DNA of 64,000 nucleotides from Akebia trifoliata. Lineage: Eukaryota > Streptophyta > Magnoliopsida > Ranunculales > Lardizabalaceae. Where the stretch lies: NCBI GenBank assembly GCA_017979445.1, contig CM030717.1, positions 27,097,132 through 27,161,131 on the forward strand, written 5' to 3'. The position numbers were made by a program, and so were the translations under genes. Shown here one piece after another: positions 10,901-22,500 of this stretch. Position 1 is the first letter of the stretch. Each line of letters starts with the position of its first letter. The notes under the pieces are model-generated. The model worked only from the letters and a program-made list of their open reading frames with translations, had not been told where the DNA came from and made no database searches.

Positions 10901-12289
10901 CCATGACTCCCTTATTTCATGACATGATCCATAAGGAGATAGAAGTATACGTGGACGACATGATAGCTAAATCAAATATCGACGAGGATCATCTGGTAAA
11001 CTTGAAGAAACTATTTGATCAATTAAGAAAGTACAATTTAAGACTTAATCCGATAAAGTGTGTATTTGGAGCCACGTTAGGAAAGCTATTGGGGTTCATT
11101 GTCAGTAGAAGAGGCATCGAAATCGATCCAGTTAAAACGAAGTACATCATAAATATGGAGCCACCCAAATCAGAGAAATAAATAAAGGGATTCCTACGGA
11201 GAATCCAGTACATTAGTAGGTTCATCGTACAACTCACACCAATATGTGAGCCAGTATTCAAACTACTGAAGAAGAATGAGCTGAAAGAATAAAATGAAGA
11301 CTGTCAAGAAGCTTTTGATAAGATCAAAAAATATTTGCTTAACTCGCCTGTTCTAGTTCCTCTTACATTGAGTCAACCTCTGTGTATGTACCTCTCCGTG
11401 CAAGAAAACTTCATGGGTTGTGTATTGGGGCAACATGATGAAACTGGTCGAAAAGAGCAAGCCATCTATTACCTTAGCAAGAAGTTCACAAGTTACAAGG
11501 CGAATTATTCGACCCTCGAAAAGACGTGTTGTGCGCTCATCTGGGCATCACTACTTGCTTAGTTATTCGACTATGCTCATTGCTTGAATGGATCCTTTGA
11601 AGTACCTTTTTGAGAAGCCAGCACTCACAGGGCGTACTACAAAATGGCAACTATTGTTATCTGAGTTCGACATTACCTATATCACTCAAAAGGCCATTAA
11701 AAAACAAGCCATGACCACTTAGTAGAGTATCCTTTACCCGACTATGAGCCGTTACAGACAAATTTTCTTAATGAAACCATCTTGTTTGTCAAAGTTGAAG
11801 ATGACCGCGAAGACAAAAGCTGGAAGATGTACTTCGATAGAGCAGTAAATCAAAAGAGAAACGGAATTGGGGCAGTCCTGATCAAGTCAGATAGAACTCA
11901 TATCCCCAATTGCAGTCAGATTAAGATTTCAGTGTTCTAACAACAAAGTCGAATATGAAGCTTGCATTGTGGGGTTGAAAGTAGCAATCAACCTATAAGT
12001 GGATGAAATAGATGTATTTAGAGACTCAAGTCTGGTAGTCTACCAGACAACGGGAGAATGGAAGACTCAAGAGCAGAGACTAGTTCCTTGTCATGAGTAT
12101 CTTGATGATCTAAGTTCAAACTTCACTCAAATCTCATTTACTTATATGCCAAAGGCTAAGAACCAATTTGCAGATGCACTAGCCACTCTTGCTTCAATGA
12201 TCAGCATTTTTGAAGATACCATCGTCGACTCCTTTGAGATTGGTATTCAAGACGAACCAGCATATTATCTGCCAGTGGAGATTTAAGAA
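10901..12289 (+). pseudogene. Element A2 RT (C-terminal part), RNase H and second RNase H (broken)
   Basis: RT starts at AMTPLFHDMIHKE, just before YVDDMIAKS (about 10,950), because element A cut off the rest. The connection and first RNase H follow to about 11,740 with stops at about 11,179, 11,290 and 11,560. The second RNase H (about 11,825-12,286) shows MYFDRAVNQK, DSSLVVYQTTGEW and NQFADALATLAS. Frameshifts lie near 11,910 and stops near 11,998. Very close to the pol of element B (60,634-63,999), which reads through these sites. Confidence 0.85.
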
Positions 12290-13553
12290 CCTGAGGAAAA
12301 ATCATGGTATGTAGACATCAAAGCATTCTTAGATGATCGAACTTTCCTACCCGATGCTACAACAACAGATCGAAAGACTATTCAGAGATTGGCAGGATAG
12401 TTCTTCTTGAATAGTGGAGTCTTATAAAAAAAATTGCACCACGAGGTCCTCCTCAGATGTGTAACAGAAACAGAAGCTTAACGTTTAATCGAGACCGTGT
12501 GCGGTGGAGTCTACGGACTTTACATGAATAAACATATGCTCACAAAGAAGATTATGAGAATGAATTACTACTGGATGACTATGGAGAGCGATGAGTATCA
12601 ACATGTTCGAAAGTGTCACTTGTGTCAAATATATGCCAACAAGATCAATGCACCACCTTCAGAATTGCACAGTATGACTTCTCCCTGGCCCTTCTCACTC
12701 TAGAGCATGGATGTCATCGGACAGATCAATCCTCAACCTTCCAATGGGTATCGCTTCATCTTGGTCGCCATCGACTACTTTACGAAATGGGCAGAAACAG
12801 CATCTTACGCCAATCTTACAAGGGGCAATGTCTTGAAGTTTGTGAAGAACAACATAATATGTCGGTACGGCCTTCCAAGCGGAATAGTAACTTATAACAC
12901 CAAGAATCTCAAGAACAAAGATATGTCCAAGATATGCAAGGATTTTCAGATCACCCATCATAACTCAGTAATTTATAGGCCAAAGATGAACGGAGCAGTT
13001 GAAGCAGCCAACAAAAATATCAAAAAGATCATCGAGAAAATAGCTGTCACTTATAAGGATTGGCACAAGATGTTACCATTTGCTCTACACGCTTATCGAA
13101 CGTCAATCCAAACTTTGACTAGGGCAACGCCTTATTCATTGGTCTATGGAATGGAGGCAGTCTTGCCCGTTGAGGTCGAGATTCCCTCCCTCCGGATCTT
13201 AAAAGAAGTTGAGTTGGATGAGCAGAATGGATCCAAGCCCGATTTAATCAGTTGAACTTAATAGAAGAGAAACGACTTTCAGCAATCTGTCATGGGCAAA
13301 CTTATCAATGGAGAATAGCACGTGCTTATAATAAAAAGGTTCGACCTCGACAATTTGCATCAAGAGACCTAGTTCTGAAGATGATTTTACCAATATAAGA
13401 AGATGCGAGAGGAAAGTTTCGCCCAAATTACGAGGGGCCATTCATCGTCCAAAAGGTACTGTTTGGGGGAGCGCTGATCCTCACGGAGATGGATGGGGAA
13501 GTCTTTCCGCAACCAATCAATACTGATACCATTAAAAAATATTACACCTAAAG
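12290..13553 (+). pseudogene. Element A2 integrase (broken, catalytic Asp lost)
   Basis: The zinc finger is intact at motif level (GGVYGLYMNKHM ... CHLCQ, 12,500-12,640). The core (12,707-13,255) has MDVIGQI and VEAANKNIKK but reads VTYNTKN where VTDN is expected, so the second catalytic Asp is Tyr. A frameshift near 13,250 and several stops precede the C-terminal segment ending TIKKYYT, stop at 13,551-13,553. Confidence 0.85.
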
Positions 13554-15500
13554 TCATCATTTGAAATGAAGAGAGGCCATCTTTCTACTACCTGAACAAT
13601 TATCTACCCTTAGTTAACCATTTTTGAGCCATCACATTCATTTCTTAACCTAGGACCGGGGTATGTCACTGCCATAAAAAAAAGAAAAAAATATATCTAA
13701 AAGTCAAAAGTACCAAAGTATACTCCTGGCCCGCATGAGGATAAACTATGAATAGCTAAAAGTACAAAAAAAATCAAAAAATCAAAAATCTCGAACACTT
13801 GATCTCAAGCTCGACCCAAATCTCCCACTTAAACGATTCGTGAGACGCTGGGAGAAGAAATAGATCATATTTCCGAAACAAAAATAGACAAATCCCGCGT
13901 CCATTCTATCCCCCCGTAAATCTAGATAAAACCTTTTTTATCCTTTCACAACTATAGCCTAAGCCTACGTTTCGTCCTATTTAAAGTACTCTCAGATTAG
14001 GGAATGATCAATGCAACTCAATCACGGTGGAAGTATGTCATGAAAAACATTATCAGGGTATAGTTGATTGTGCTACTTAGCTCGGATTTCATGCCACCAA
14101 AGTCGTAGGAAGACCCGAGAGGGGAGGTCAGGTCAAATATTTGAAAAAAAAAATGAATCGAAGTGTAGAGTCATTGATTTCGAAGCTCAACTTGAGTCAC
14201 CGAACCATGAAAATCGTCGGAGGAACTCGAGAGGGGAGTCCAGACCTGTAACTCAAGAAAAAGCGCCACTAGAAGAGTAGAGTATTCAATCTCGCAGCTC
14301 AACTTGAGTCACCAAGCCACAAAGGACATAGAGAAATCGAGAAGGTATTTAAAGAGAAAATCTATAAAGTAAGCATAGACTGAAAGGGCATAGTGAAAAC
14401 CTGCAAGGGCACTATGAGTCAAAAATCAGTCTATGGAAAGATCAAAACCACCAGCATAATGAAAACCCTAAAAGGGCGTCGATGCGCAAAAATGTGGAAA
14501 TCGACTTGGTGAAAATCATAATTGGCGCCAGGGGCAAAAATGAAAAAAAAAAAAACTTCTGGCCCACAAGAGTATAAACTATGAACAGCAAAAAAATCTT
14601 GAAGTCCTCAATGTTCCAATAGATACAACGAAGATAACTTAGTCAAAATCCTCAGTCTCGGGGATGACTCTAAAAATGCTTAAGATTAGCTGACACTTGT
14701 ATCCTTGGCATTTGGCAAAGACACCATGATCGTTGACGTCTAGAGTCATCAAACAGTAGTCTGTCACAAATTATTCGATAAAGGAAATCTTTTAAAATCT
14801 AAAATAAAAAATGCAACATCAAAATTATTATTTTTGGCTTATGACGAAGAATCTAGGACTTTTTCCAAAATCAAGAGTTTTCGAAAGTAGTAGATATATC
14901 TGAGGCCACTATGTAAAAAACTTATTTTTTTCAAATAGTGCTACATCATTCTCCTTAAAACCAGGGTACAAGAAGAAATAACGAGCAATGACTCACTTAA
15001 GCATTTCCTCTAGGACTTTGATCTGAGCAGCTTGGTCAATGATGATTTTCTCCGCATCTGAGGAAAGATAACTCACCGATTACTCAAATACCAAGTCATC
15101 ATGCATTTTCAAAGCAAGTCTCTCTCAAGAACGACCACGCTACGCTGAGCCCTCTCAAGACGATCCCGTAACTTCCATAAAAAGGGAATAAGGAAGTTTG
15201 AAATTTGGAATTAACAAAGAAAAAGAAAAATATCTCAAAATTGCATTGCATGGTCTAAAACGATAACCACTTTAAAAAGTCATCAAAAATTCTATCTAAA
15301 ATTTCAAACGAGCTCTGTGCCACGAAGTCAAGGGTTTCAAAAAGGTTAACCCTGTCAGACCCTGTGCTTGGGTAACCACATTCTACAAAAAATTCCTCAA
15401 TCCATCTGACGTTTTTAATCATCATGAAATAAATTATTTTGGATTCGTACAAATAAAGGGTCTAATTTATTTTTGACAGTTCTTTGCAAGAAACTCCTAC
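13554..15500 (+). other. Element A2 region between pol and 3' LTR
   Basis: No sense-strand gene is supported. A block containing CTGGCCCGCATGAG and AACTATGAA occurs at about 13,727 and again, diverged, at about 14,557. A block with CTCAACTTGAGTCACC recurs at about 14,190 and 14,300. Antisense coding-like sequence lies at 14,850-15,452. The same layout is present in element B. Confidence 0.6.
14850..15452 (-). pseudogene. Antisense coding-like region (aORF remnant) of element A2
   Basis: On the minus strand 15,452-15,255 reads a 65-residue stretch with WIEEFFVECGYPSTGSDR and FETLDFVAQSSFEILD. It is followed by a coiled-coil-like KLRDRLERAQ...LERDL near 15,170 and IIIDQAAQIKVL near 15,045. The first stretch recurs in the corresponding place in element B with mainly conservative changes. 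Tat-lineage elements such as maize Grande are known to carry an antisense gene between pol and the 3' LTR. Function is unknown, and this copy has stops and frame changes. Confidence 0.5.
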
Positions 15501-15513
15501 AAAGAGGGGGAGC
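15501..15513 (+). promoter_or_regulatory. Polypurine tract of element A2
   Basis: AAAGAGGGGGAGC directly before the LTR start TGTAGACACC; element B has AAAGAGGGGCAGC in the same place. Confidence 0.75.
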
Positions 15514-15800
15514 TGTAGACACCCCAATTTACACGAACCCGTTAGGAAAATTCAAATTTCTTTGAATTGATTCCGATTTAGAACTCAAGCTTTTCGACAG
15601 ACCCGTATTGTCACATGGCATCATTTTTATGCATACATGCATCATGTCATATAGCTTTGCATACTCAACCTTGTCCCTAACCCACTCTAAATCTGTACTC
15701 ATTCTCCATTAATCAATCTATCACCCATACCCTCACCATAGTCCACTTCCTAACTAAACCTAAGTCCAAGACAAAGTCCACTTTTTAACCTAAATTCAAG

Positions 15801-16010
15801 CCCATTATCTAAGTCCCAAACCCAATGTCATTTTAAACCAACAACCAAAATCCATTACCTAGCCCAACCTAAGCCCAAAACCCAATGCCATTTTAAACCA
15901 ACAACCCAAATCCATTACCTAGCCCAACCTAAGCCCAAAACCCAATGTCATTCTAAACCTATAACCCAAATCCATTTTCTAGCCCAACCTAAGCCTAAGA
16001 CAAAGTTCAT
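15801..16010. repeat. 60-bp tandem repeat in beta LTR, about 3.5 copies
   Basis: Exact 60-bp period built on CCTAGCCCAACCTAAGCCCA and CCCAATGTCATTTTAAACCA. The beta LTR of element B has a shorter 48-bp period array (58,290-58,440) of related GGACTTGGGTTTGGG units in the same place. Confidence 0.88.
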
Positions 16011-16289
16011 TTTCTATGTCCTAAACCAAGTCCACTCTAAGCCCAATACCAAGTCCATTCTCTCACATCTCCTAAAAAAATGACACATGTTGATCTCCAA
16101 TAAGCCCTCAATACCCAATGCATTATCTAATTGGAGAGTCAACTCCCCCTTATGAAAATTCAAGAATGCCCTTCCCAAAAAGGTTGGTCAAACCAAAAAG
16201 ATTCTTGGGACTTTGGTAATAATCCATAAAGTTGAGAGAACTTTCAATCATACCCTTAAAAGGTGGGAATCTTCAAGTATATACATGAA

Positions 16290-16580
16290 GTTCTCCCATT
16301 AGTCAATTTCAAAAATACACAACCACCTTTGCTTTATGAGTTATTTACAAATGAATTAAGGTCTACTTTTCACCTATCACTTCACCTTTACACATGTCAT
16401 TCCCATACTCACCCTCCAAAAGTTCTTTTGTTCTCCTATTAGTCCATTTCAAAAATATACCTCCACCCCTTGCTTTATAAGTTATTTACAAATGAACCAA
16501 TGTCTATTTTTCACCTACCACTCCACCTTTACACATGTCACTCCCCTATTCACCCTCCCAAAAGTACTTTTTGTCCTTTC
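16290..16580. repeat. Tandem duplication of about 145 bp in beta LTR
   Basis: Two copies share TGCTTTATGAGTTATTTACA and CACCTTTACACATGTCA. The same duplication occurs in element B's LTR (57,780-58,070), so it predates both insertions. Confidence 0.85.
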
Positions 16581-16753
16581 ATCTCTATTTACCAAAAAAC
16601 CAAATATCAAAGAATGTTTTTAGGATTTTTTCACAAATGTCATCTTTATCCTCATACAAATGAAAAATCTAAAAAAATTAACTTAAACCTCATGTCCATT
16701 TTATTTATTTTTAGGGTTGGATCACTTTATCCCCACAAGTTCTCCAAAAATTT

Positions 16754-16761
16754 TATAAATA
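16754..16761 (+). promoter_or_regulatory. TATA box of element A2 3' LTR
   Basis: TATAAATA followed by CCCTCATTTTCTATG; conserved in the LTR of element B at 57,594-57,601 (minus). Confidence 0.6.
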
Positions 16762-17694
16762 CCCTCATTTTCTATGAATAATTCATGCCCCCATCTCTCA
16801 ACCTAAAACTCTATCAAAATCACTACTTATTTTCTCATCTTCTAATTTTAACTCACTCAACCTTAACTCTCAATTCTACCTCTCAAGGTTCAAGATCACC
16901 AAGGGACAAGGTAAGGTTAAGATGTAGTTTATTTATTTTAAAGTTTGCATTATCTTCTTCTAACCTTCTCATTTCTTTTTCTTTTAAAAATTCCTAAGAT
17001 GTAATGCATACCCTCCCCCATCTCTGGTAGATTGGACTAAGGTTCGATTGAAAGGATGGGGGTTGAAGTCCTTTTTACCTCAATCTCATGCATCATTTTA
17101 TACACAATGCACACACTCACTTATGCATGGCAATGATGAAAAGATGTGTCACCCTCTTGATGGGGTGAAATACTAAGTTTCTAACCATGCATACATGCAT
17201 CAAGGTTGCGACCTCAAGGGAACTCCATCATGAAGTCTCTCTAAAAGTTCAAACCTACATTCATATTCATAAATTTAATGTAATTACGTGGGTCATTCTT
17301 TTCCATAGAGTGTCCTTAATGTCACTTTAAAATCAAAACCCATGGTAAATGGGACATTTCACTCCAATGCACACACCACTTTTGTCATGCATTCTCATGC
17401 ATTTTATTATTTATTTTCTTAAATTTTTACATAATAAAATGGCCAAGCAAGGTAACCACCTTTGGTGAAGAGGATGGGGTGCCTAACACCTTTCCCATCC
17501 TCTAATCGGATCTCCTTACCTAGATCTTAGGTAGACTTTACCTTTTCCAACATATGAGAGTCATTACAATGTCATGGAAAAAATGATTTTAAAAAAAATC
17601 GATTCGGGTGCCCATTCACACCCATTTCCAAAAATAATGGTAGCAACTCCAAACAATGTAGCATTGAGGTTCATGTGAACATTTCATGTCTACA

Positions 17695-18290
17695 AAGGGC
17701 ATCACTTTGTAACAATAGAGATTCTGTTCTGTAATGAATGCTATGTTCTCCTAATTTACTGGGCTAAGCTATATCTGATTGTAGCTAGAGTAGCCGTCCA
17801 TGAAGAACAATCTTTCATGGTCGAAAGTTGCATCTGCTAGCTGATCTATTCTTGATATTGAAAAACTATCGTTGGGACAGGCCTTATTCAAGTTTGTGAA
17901 GTCTATACAAACTCTAACCTTTCCATTCTTTTTAGGTACTGCCACGATGTTCACTATCCATTCTGAGAACTGCACCTTCCTAATGAATCCAACCCTGATC
18001 AGTCTGCCCACTTCTTCATTCATCGCTACCTTGAATCGTGGTGTTAGTCTCTTTGGTTTTTACTTGATCGACTTGAAATTTGACTATATATTTAAGCGGT
18101 AGTAGATCACCTCCGGACTGATCCTTGGCATTTCTTCGATGGACCAGGTAAAGACGTCCCAATTTCTTCTCAAGCAATCCAATAACTCGTTCAGCTCTCC
18201 TGATTCCAATTCCACCATACTCTGATCTGCTTTCCTTCTCCTACATCTATCATCTAGATGCCTTATAGGCATGGCTTGATCTCCCTTCAT
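17695..18290 (-). pseudogene. Element F reverse transcriptase, N-terminal part (broken)
   Basis: 18,290-18,084 carries an RT-leader segment (LLDCLRRNWDVFTWSIEEMP). 18,023-17,769 carries RLIRVGFIRKVQFSEWIVN, VPKKNGKVRVCIDF and FFMDGYSSYNQI, that is RT motifs up to the first catalytic Asp. After a stop it continues in frame to AFITEQNLYCYKVMPF, ending at 17,695. Frame changes between the parts and at least two stops make it non-coding. Confidence 0.8.
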
Positions 18291-18535
18291 TGTAATTGCT
18301 ATTGCTAAGCTTTAACCTCTGTTATCTCTTCCCTGCCTAGAGTACATACTTGGATGGCCACTTGATTGCCTCGGACGTCCCACATCCCTTGTGGCATGGG
18401 AAATCGAAGGATTTGATAATATGTAGAAGGAACCGCTCTCATCTCATTCGTCTAGAATGGTGTTATACGGTGAACTCGCCTTAACAACCATCAACCTGGT
18501 CATCAAGATTATTGGTCCCGCCTGCACAGGCAATA

Positions 18536-18754
18536 CTATTTCTCCCAATGTTGATTGGATATCCCATCAAATCCGATCAGCGGTGCTCTCGCTACGGTGA
18601 GTACATTCCTACTAAGGCCCATTTTCAAGAAGGTCGAAGTATACAAAATATCTACTAAGCTACCACTGTCGATCAACACCCTTTTGAGTGTGAAGGTGCC
18701 CACCTGCAGTGTTACTATGAGCGCGTCATAATGGGGTCTCACTACCCCCTCCAA
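18536..18754 (-). pseudogene. Element F aspartic protease fragment
   Basis: DALIVTLQVGTFTLKRVLID followed by SGSLVDILY contains a retropepsin D-S-G active site (Leu where the second Ser is usual), matching the gypsy pattern DSGSSVDILY. It lies between gag and RT as expected. Confidence 0.72.
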
Positions 18755-19142
18755 GTCATTCTTAATGAATGCTACTGTTTGTTTCCCATAGGGTTTTTTC
18801 TACTCCGTAGGCTCCACTCCTTGCAGTAAGGACATGAGTCAGGTGCTCAATCCTTCTTCTTTTAATCCTTTCATTGGCCCTACTTTACCCTGACTTTCCA
18901 CTCTCCTTTCTAAATACAACATGTATCACTGATGTCTTTCCATCATGCTCTTCAACAGGTGACTAATCAACCCTATGGTTCCTATCTCGAGACAAATCCT
19001 TTTTTTATCTTTTGGGAAGATCTCTTAACCTACCTTACTTTACCAGCCTCTGTAGGAATCTTCTCAAGGCTTGGCATCTATTGATTGTGTGTGTCCATGC
19101 CTTGTGATACTTACAATATTTCTCATCTTAGTTTATCTGATC

Positions 19143-19900
19143 TCAAGGAAGAGGCGCAGGCCACTTGAAATATGGTTTATGTGTGATGAATGGCAAGATC
19201 TCGTTAAGAGGCATAGTAAAATACGTCCCTCCTCTTCTCCTTTCCCCATCTTGCTCAAGTGGTCTTTTCTTGCCCTGTTGCTGTGACTGATACTGTTTAC
19301 TGAGCTTTTCCATAGCGTGTATAACCTTGCTCTTCCCAACAAAACTCTGAGGGTCATCTTCTAAGCGAAAGTACTTATTTCCTCTTTCGAACAATTCGCT
19401 CAGCGTTTCCGATCTCTTCTTTACAAAGGACCTATACAGCCATGAGCCAGATGGTAAGGAATTTCTGAATGCCACCATAGCCATTCTCTCATCGCAACTC
19501 TCTAAGGACATCACTTCCTCTTTGAATCTCCTTGTGAACTTTTTAAGGCTCTCCTCAGATCGCAACCTTATGTTGAGCAGCGCGTCGACATCTCCACTAC
19601 TTTTCTTATTGCCAATGTATAGTGTTACAAAGGTAGTGCAGAGCTCTTTGAACGAAGCAATGGACCCACATGGCAACTTGTGGAACCATGTCAATGCATT
19701 CCCCTGTAAGCTCGAAGGGAACGACTTGCACATCAACCCTTCATTTTTCTTCCACAATGTGAGCATCTATCAAAAGTAAAAAAGATGCTCCACTGCTATG
19801 TTGCCCTGCCAACCAGACTAGGGAAATCCTTGCTCTTACTTGCCTGCTTGCAAGGCAACGTCCCGTATGCTGATATGTGCTTGGTACCACTTAACCAATT
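19143..19900 (-). pseudogene. Element F gag fragment
   Basis: The open frame 19,766-19,143 (207 residues) has SSLQGNALTWFHKLPCGSI, the FKELCTTFVTLY segment, LRSEESLKKFTRRFKEEV and FRNSLPSGSW, the pattern of the plant Retrotrans_gag domain. Downstream (minus sense) YCKYHKAWTHT...RCQAL resembles a non-canonical zinc knuckle region. The N-terminal part of gag beyond 19,766 is unclear. Confidence 0.78.
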
Positions 19901-22500
19901 TGGACACGTTTATGACTTAGATTAATACGCAATTATTTTCCTTTACAGTTTTGTTTTGTGTACATAAAAATAATTTCTTTCTATTTAAAAATACAAACAA
20001 GATATAATAGTGCCATTCAGTTACATCGATTTATCAAACAATCCATCAATCAGTCATATCTCACGTGATCAGGAAAACGTGAGATGTTCTTCCATCTATC
20101 TATCATGCATAATGTGGCATGCCACTGTATAAGGTTGGAGGCACTGTCTCATCAATCAATCAAGAACATATATTCTTTTTATTTATCTATCGATAAATCA
20201 TCTATCGTTTTAAATATTTATCAAAGTACAATATTTTTTAAATTATATGTGATTCTAAGGTATCAACCAATTCCACATAATGCTTTTGTCTAGATAGAAA
20301 AACTCAAAAAATGTTATAAAATAATAAATGATTAAAGTTATGAAAATGTGTGGAAAGTTGTGAAAATTTGGCTAAGTGTCAAAAATGTGATTTTTCAAAG
20401 TTCTTCAAACATAAATTTGATTTTTTGATCAATGGATTAAAACATTGAGTTATCCACACATTTCCTAAGCATTTGTCCTGCTTTCTGTCCCTATTTCACT
20501 ATATTAAGTAAATAATCATGGTATACCTTGAAATATCATGTTGCATGTTCTGCCATATTAAAGATACATATTTACATAAAATAAGTGCATTTATCGAAAA
20601 TTTGATTATGCACGAGTTCAATGAGCAGGTCAAAGATCAAATAATTGACAATGAAACTGAAATCAAGAATTGACTTTGCATTACAACTAAGAGGACCAAT
20701 GGAGTAACCTAGTCCCAAAAGTGCTGGCGTCACTACGTGATGGTGAACCCTTGCCTTGTTGCGATGAAATTAAAGTGGTTTGCCCTAGTTTTTTTAGATT
20801 TTATCTTGCATATGAGAATATTCGCAATGCTGATGGCAGCTCGAAAATGATCCTTTTAGAATCTTGAATGTTTATAAATAGAACCCTTGCCTTCTTAGGA
20901 AAGGGTCCTTGGGTTTCTTCTGTTGGCTCCTCTTTCTTTAACCCAAGGCCCTTGACCTTTTCTCTACTCTTTCCAATTTTTAGGTTAGGTTTCCTTTTAA
21001 AGTTCTATAAATTTTTAAAGAAAGAAGATAGTGTAACCCTGGTTTTCCAATTAATACAAGAGCGTTGTTATTCTTCTTATCTTATTTTATTACCATGACC
21101 ACAAGCTAAACTCCCTCCATTAGAAAGAGGATGAGCATACAAGCAAGTATCTCTAATGTTTTTATGTTTTTATCCTTCCTTGTTCTTTAATGTTCCATTA
21201 GATTCACTTCAAAAAATTATCTAACTCCATTGAATCAAGGCTTTAGTTGAACACTCATACCTCTTATGCTTAACTTTTATGTCTCCTGCTTGGATAAATT
21301 CAAGATGATACATGTTTAATCTAAATACGTGGTAGTAGGGGCTTTACACATAAGTGAGTAAAGGAGCCCTAATATCCATTGTTATCAAGTTTCATTGTTA
21401 TACATTCCAACTCAAGGAGCTCACACAAAGCCCTTGGAGTTGAGTTAAAAGAAGGATATGACTTAGATTAGCTTAAGTAATTGCCTTATGTGACTCTAAT
21501 CTCTAATGGTACTTCTTTCTATAAGTTTTAATATCTATTAGTTTACTTTCCAACAACATTTGATTTTCCTTTGAATGAATTTAACCATCAAAACAATTTT
21601 GTAATTTGGTTTGATTTAATTTCATTATCTTGGCTTGATTTTACCCCTTTCCCTAGTGTTCGACCCCTTAATTGCCCAACAAGTTAAGGTTATAAATTTA
21701 AATTCTAAAACATACTTTCTATACCGTAATTAGTTTTTGAAAATTAAAGTATTAAATAAAGTATTGACATCATGTGATTTTTAAAGTTTAATTTGAAGGG
21801 AAAGCCCAAGAATATTAGGGTTGAAAATCTGACAAAAATGTCAAAATTCATGTTTTCTACTTGAACCAAAAAACTAGATTTTGATTATTTGAGTTTTGAA
21901 TTTTTAAACCATTTTTATTGAATCTAAATGGAGGTATTCCTTATTTGCATTAGATACTTTAAAGTTGATGAAAACGTAAATATAGTTATGATATTTACTT
22001 AAATATTTTTAATAAAAAAGGTGATGAAAAGTTTACATACTAGTGGGGAAAAGTTGTATTGAAAACAGTGCTAAATGGAATTCTTCACATATGGTTGGTT
22101 GATTGACATAAATTTGGTCAATCGAACCCGAGAGATGTCAAAAATGCTTCACATAGGGAGGGTCGACTGAACCCAAAAAGTGCACACTTTGCACTTGTAT
22201 GGGATGACTGGTGGGTAGACTGAGATAGATCGATCGAGGCTAAAAGTTTTATTATCTTCTTTTCGATTTTTTTCTTTAAATCACCCAAACTTTCCAATAG
22301 ATTTCTAAACCATTAATAATCATAAAAACTCAAAGATCTACTAATTATCTATTATTTAAAATATGGTTCAAGTTTTCAAATCATCTAATAATGCGTGCAT
22401 TTGAAGGAACTTAAACCTATATTGAAATCATAATTTCTTTCTTTGATCGAAAATGTTTTTTATAAAAATAATTGTAACTAAAGGGTCAAAGGGAGGAGTT
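19900..22500. other. AT-rich non-coding stretch
   Basis: No supported gene. A plus-strand TATAAATA at 20,873-20,880 followed by a pyrimidine-rich leader resembles an LTR promoter, but I could not find LTR ends. Short ORFs such as 20,868-21,098 show no family signature. Confidence 0.4.

Larger units (their letters stand above)
10901..17694 (+). mobile_element. Element A2: Tat-lineage Ty3/gypsy (family beta), left half displaced by element A
   Basis: It begins inside RT at the exact end of element A's LTR and runs through RNase H, second RNase H and integrase (to 13,553), a non-coding/antisense region, a polypurine tract (15,501-15,513) and a 3' LTR (15,514-17,694). Its protein is nearly identical in order and motifs to element B at the right end of the window, so both are family beta. 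Its LTR abuts a minus-strand RT fragment (element F) in the middle of the YKVMPF motif, so A2 inserted into F. AAGGG (17,695-17,699) is a candidate target duplication. Confidence 0.88.
15514..17694 (+). mobile_element. 3' LTR of element A2 (family beta)
   Basis: Starts TGTAGACACCCCAATTTACACG and ends AACATTTCATGTCTACA. It matches the inverted LTR at 56,628-58,624 over its whole length apart from repeat-number differences. It contains a 60-bp tandem array, a duplicated block of about 145 bp (16,290-16,580), a TATA box (16,754-16,761) and GGTGCCTAACACCTTTCC at 17,478. Length 2,181 bp against 1,997 bp in element B. Confidence 0.9.
17695..19900 (-). mobile_element. Element F: 5' part of a third Ty3/gypsy element, minus strand
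   Basis: Reading right to left: gag, protease, linker, start of RT, cut at 17,694 by the LTR of element A2 inside the conserved YKVMPF motif. The rest of RT and everything downstream must lie left of the window beyond the nested elements. The right limit is not defined; I could not recognise its 5' LTR. Confidence 0.75.

Noticed and set aside
15801..16010. 60-bp repeat as a CRISPR-like array
   Set aside because: There are no unique spacers; the units are plain tandem copies within an LTR.
20868..21098. 76-residue plus-strand ORF
   Set aside because: Starts at a TATA-like element and has no domain; probably leader or LTR sequence.
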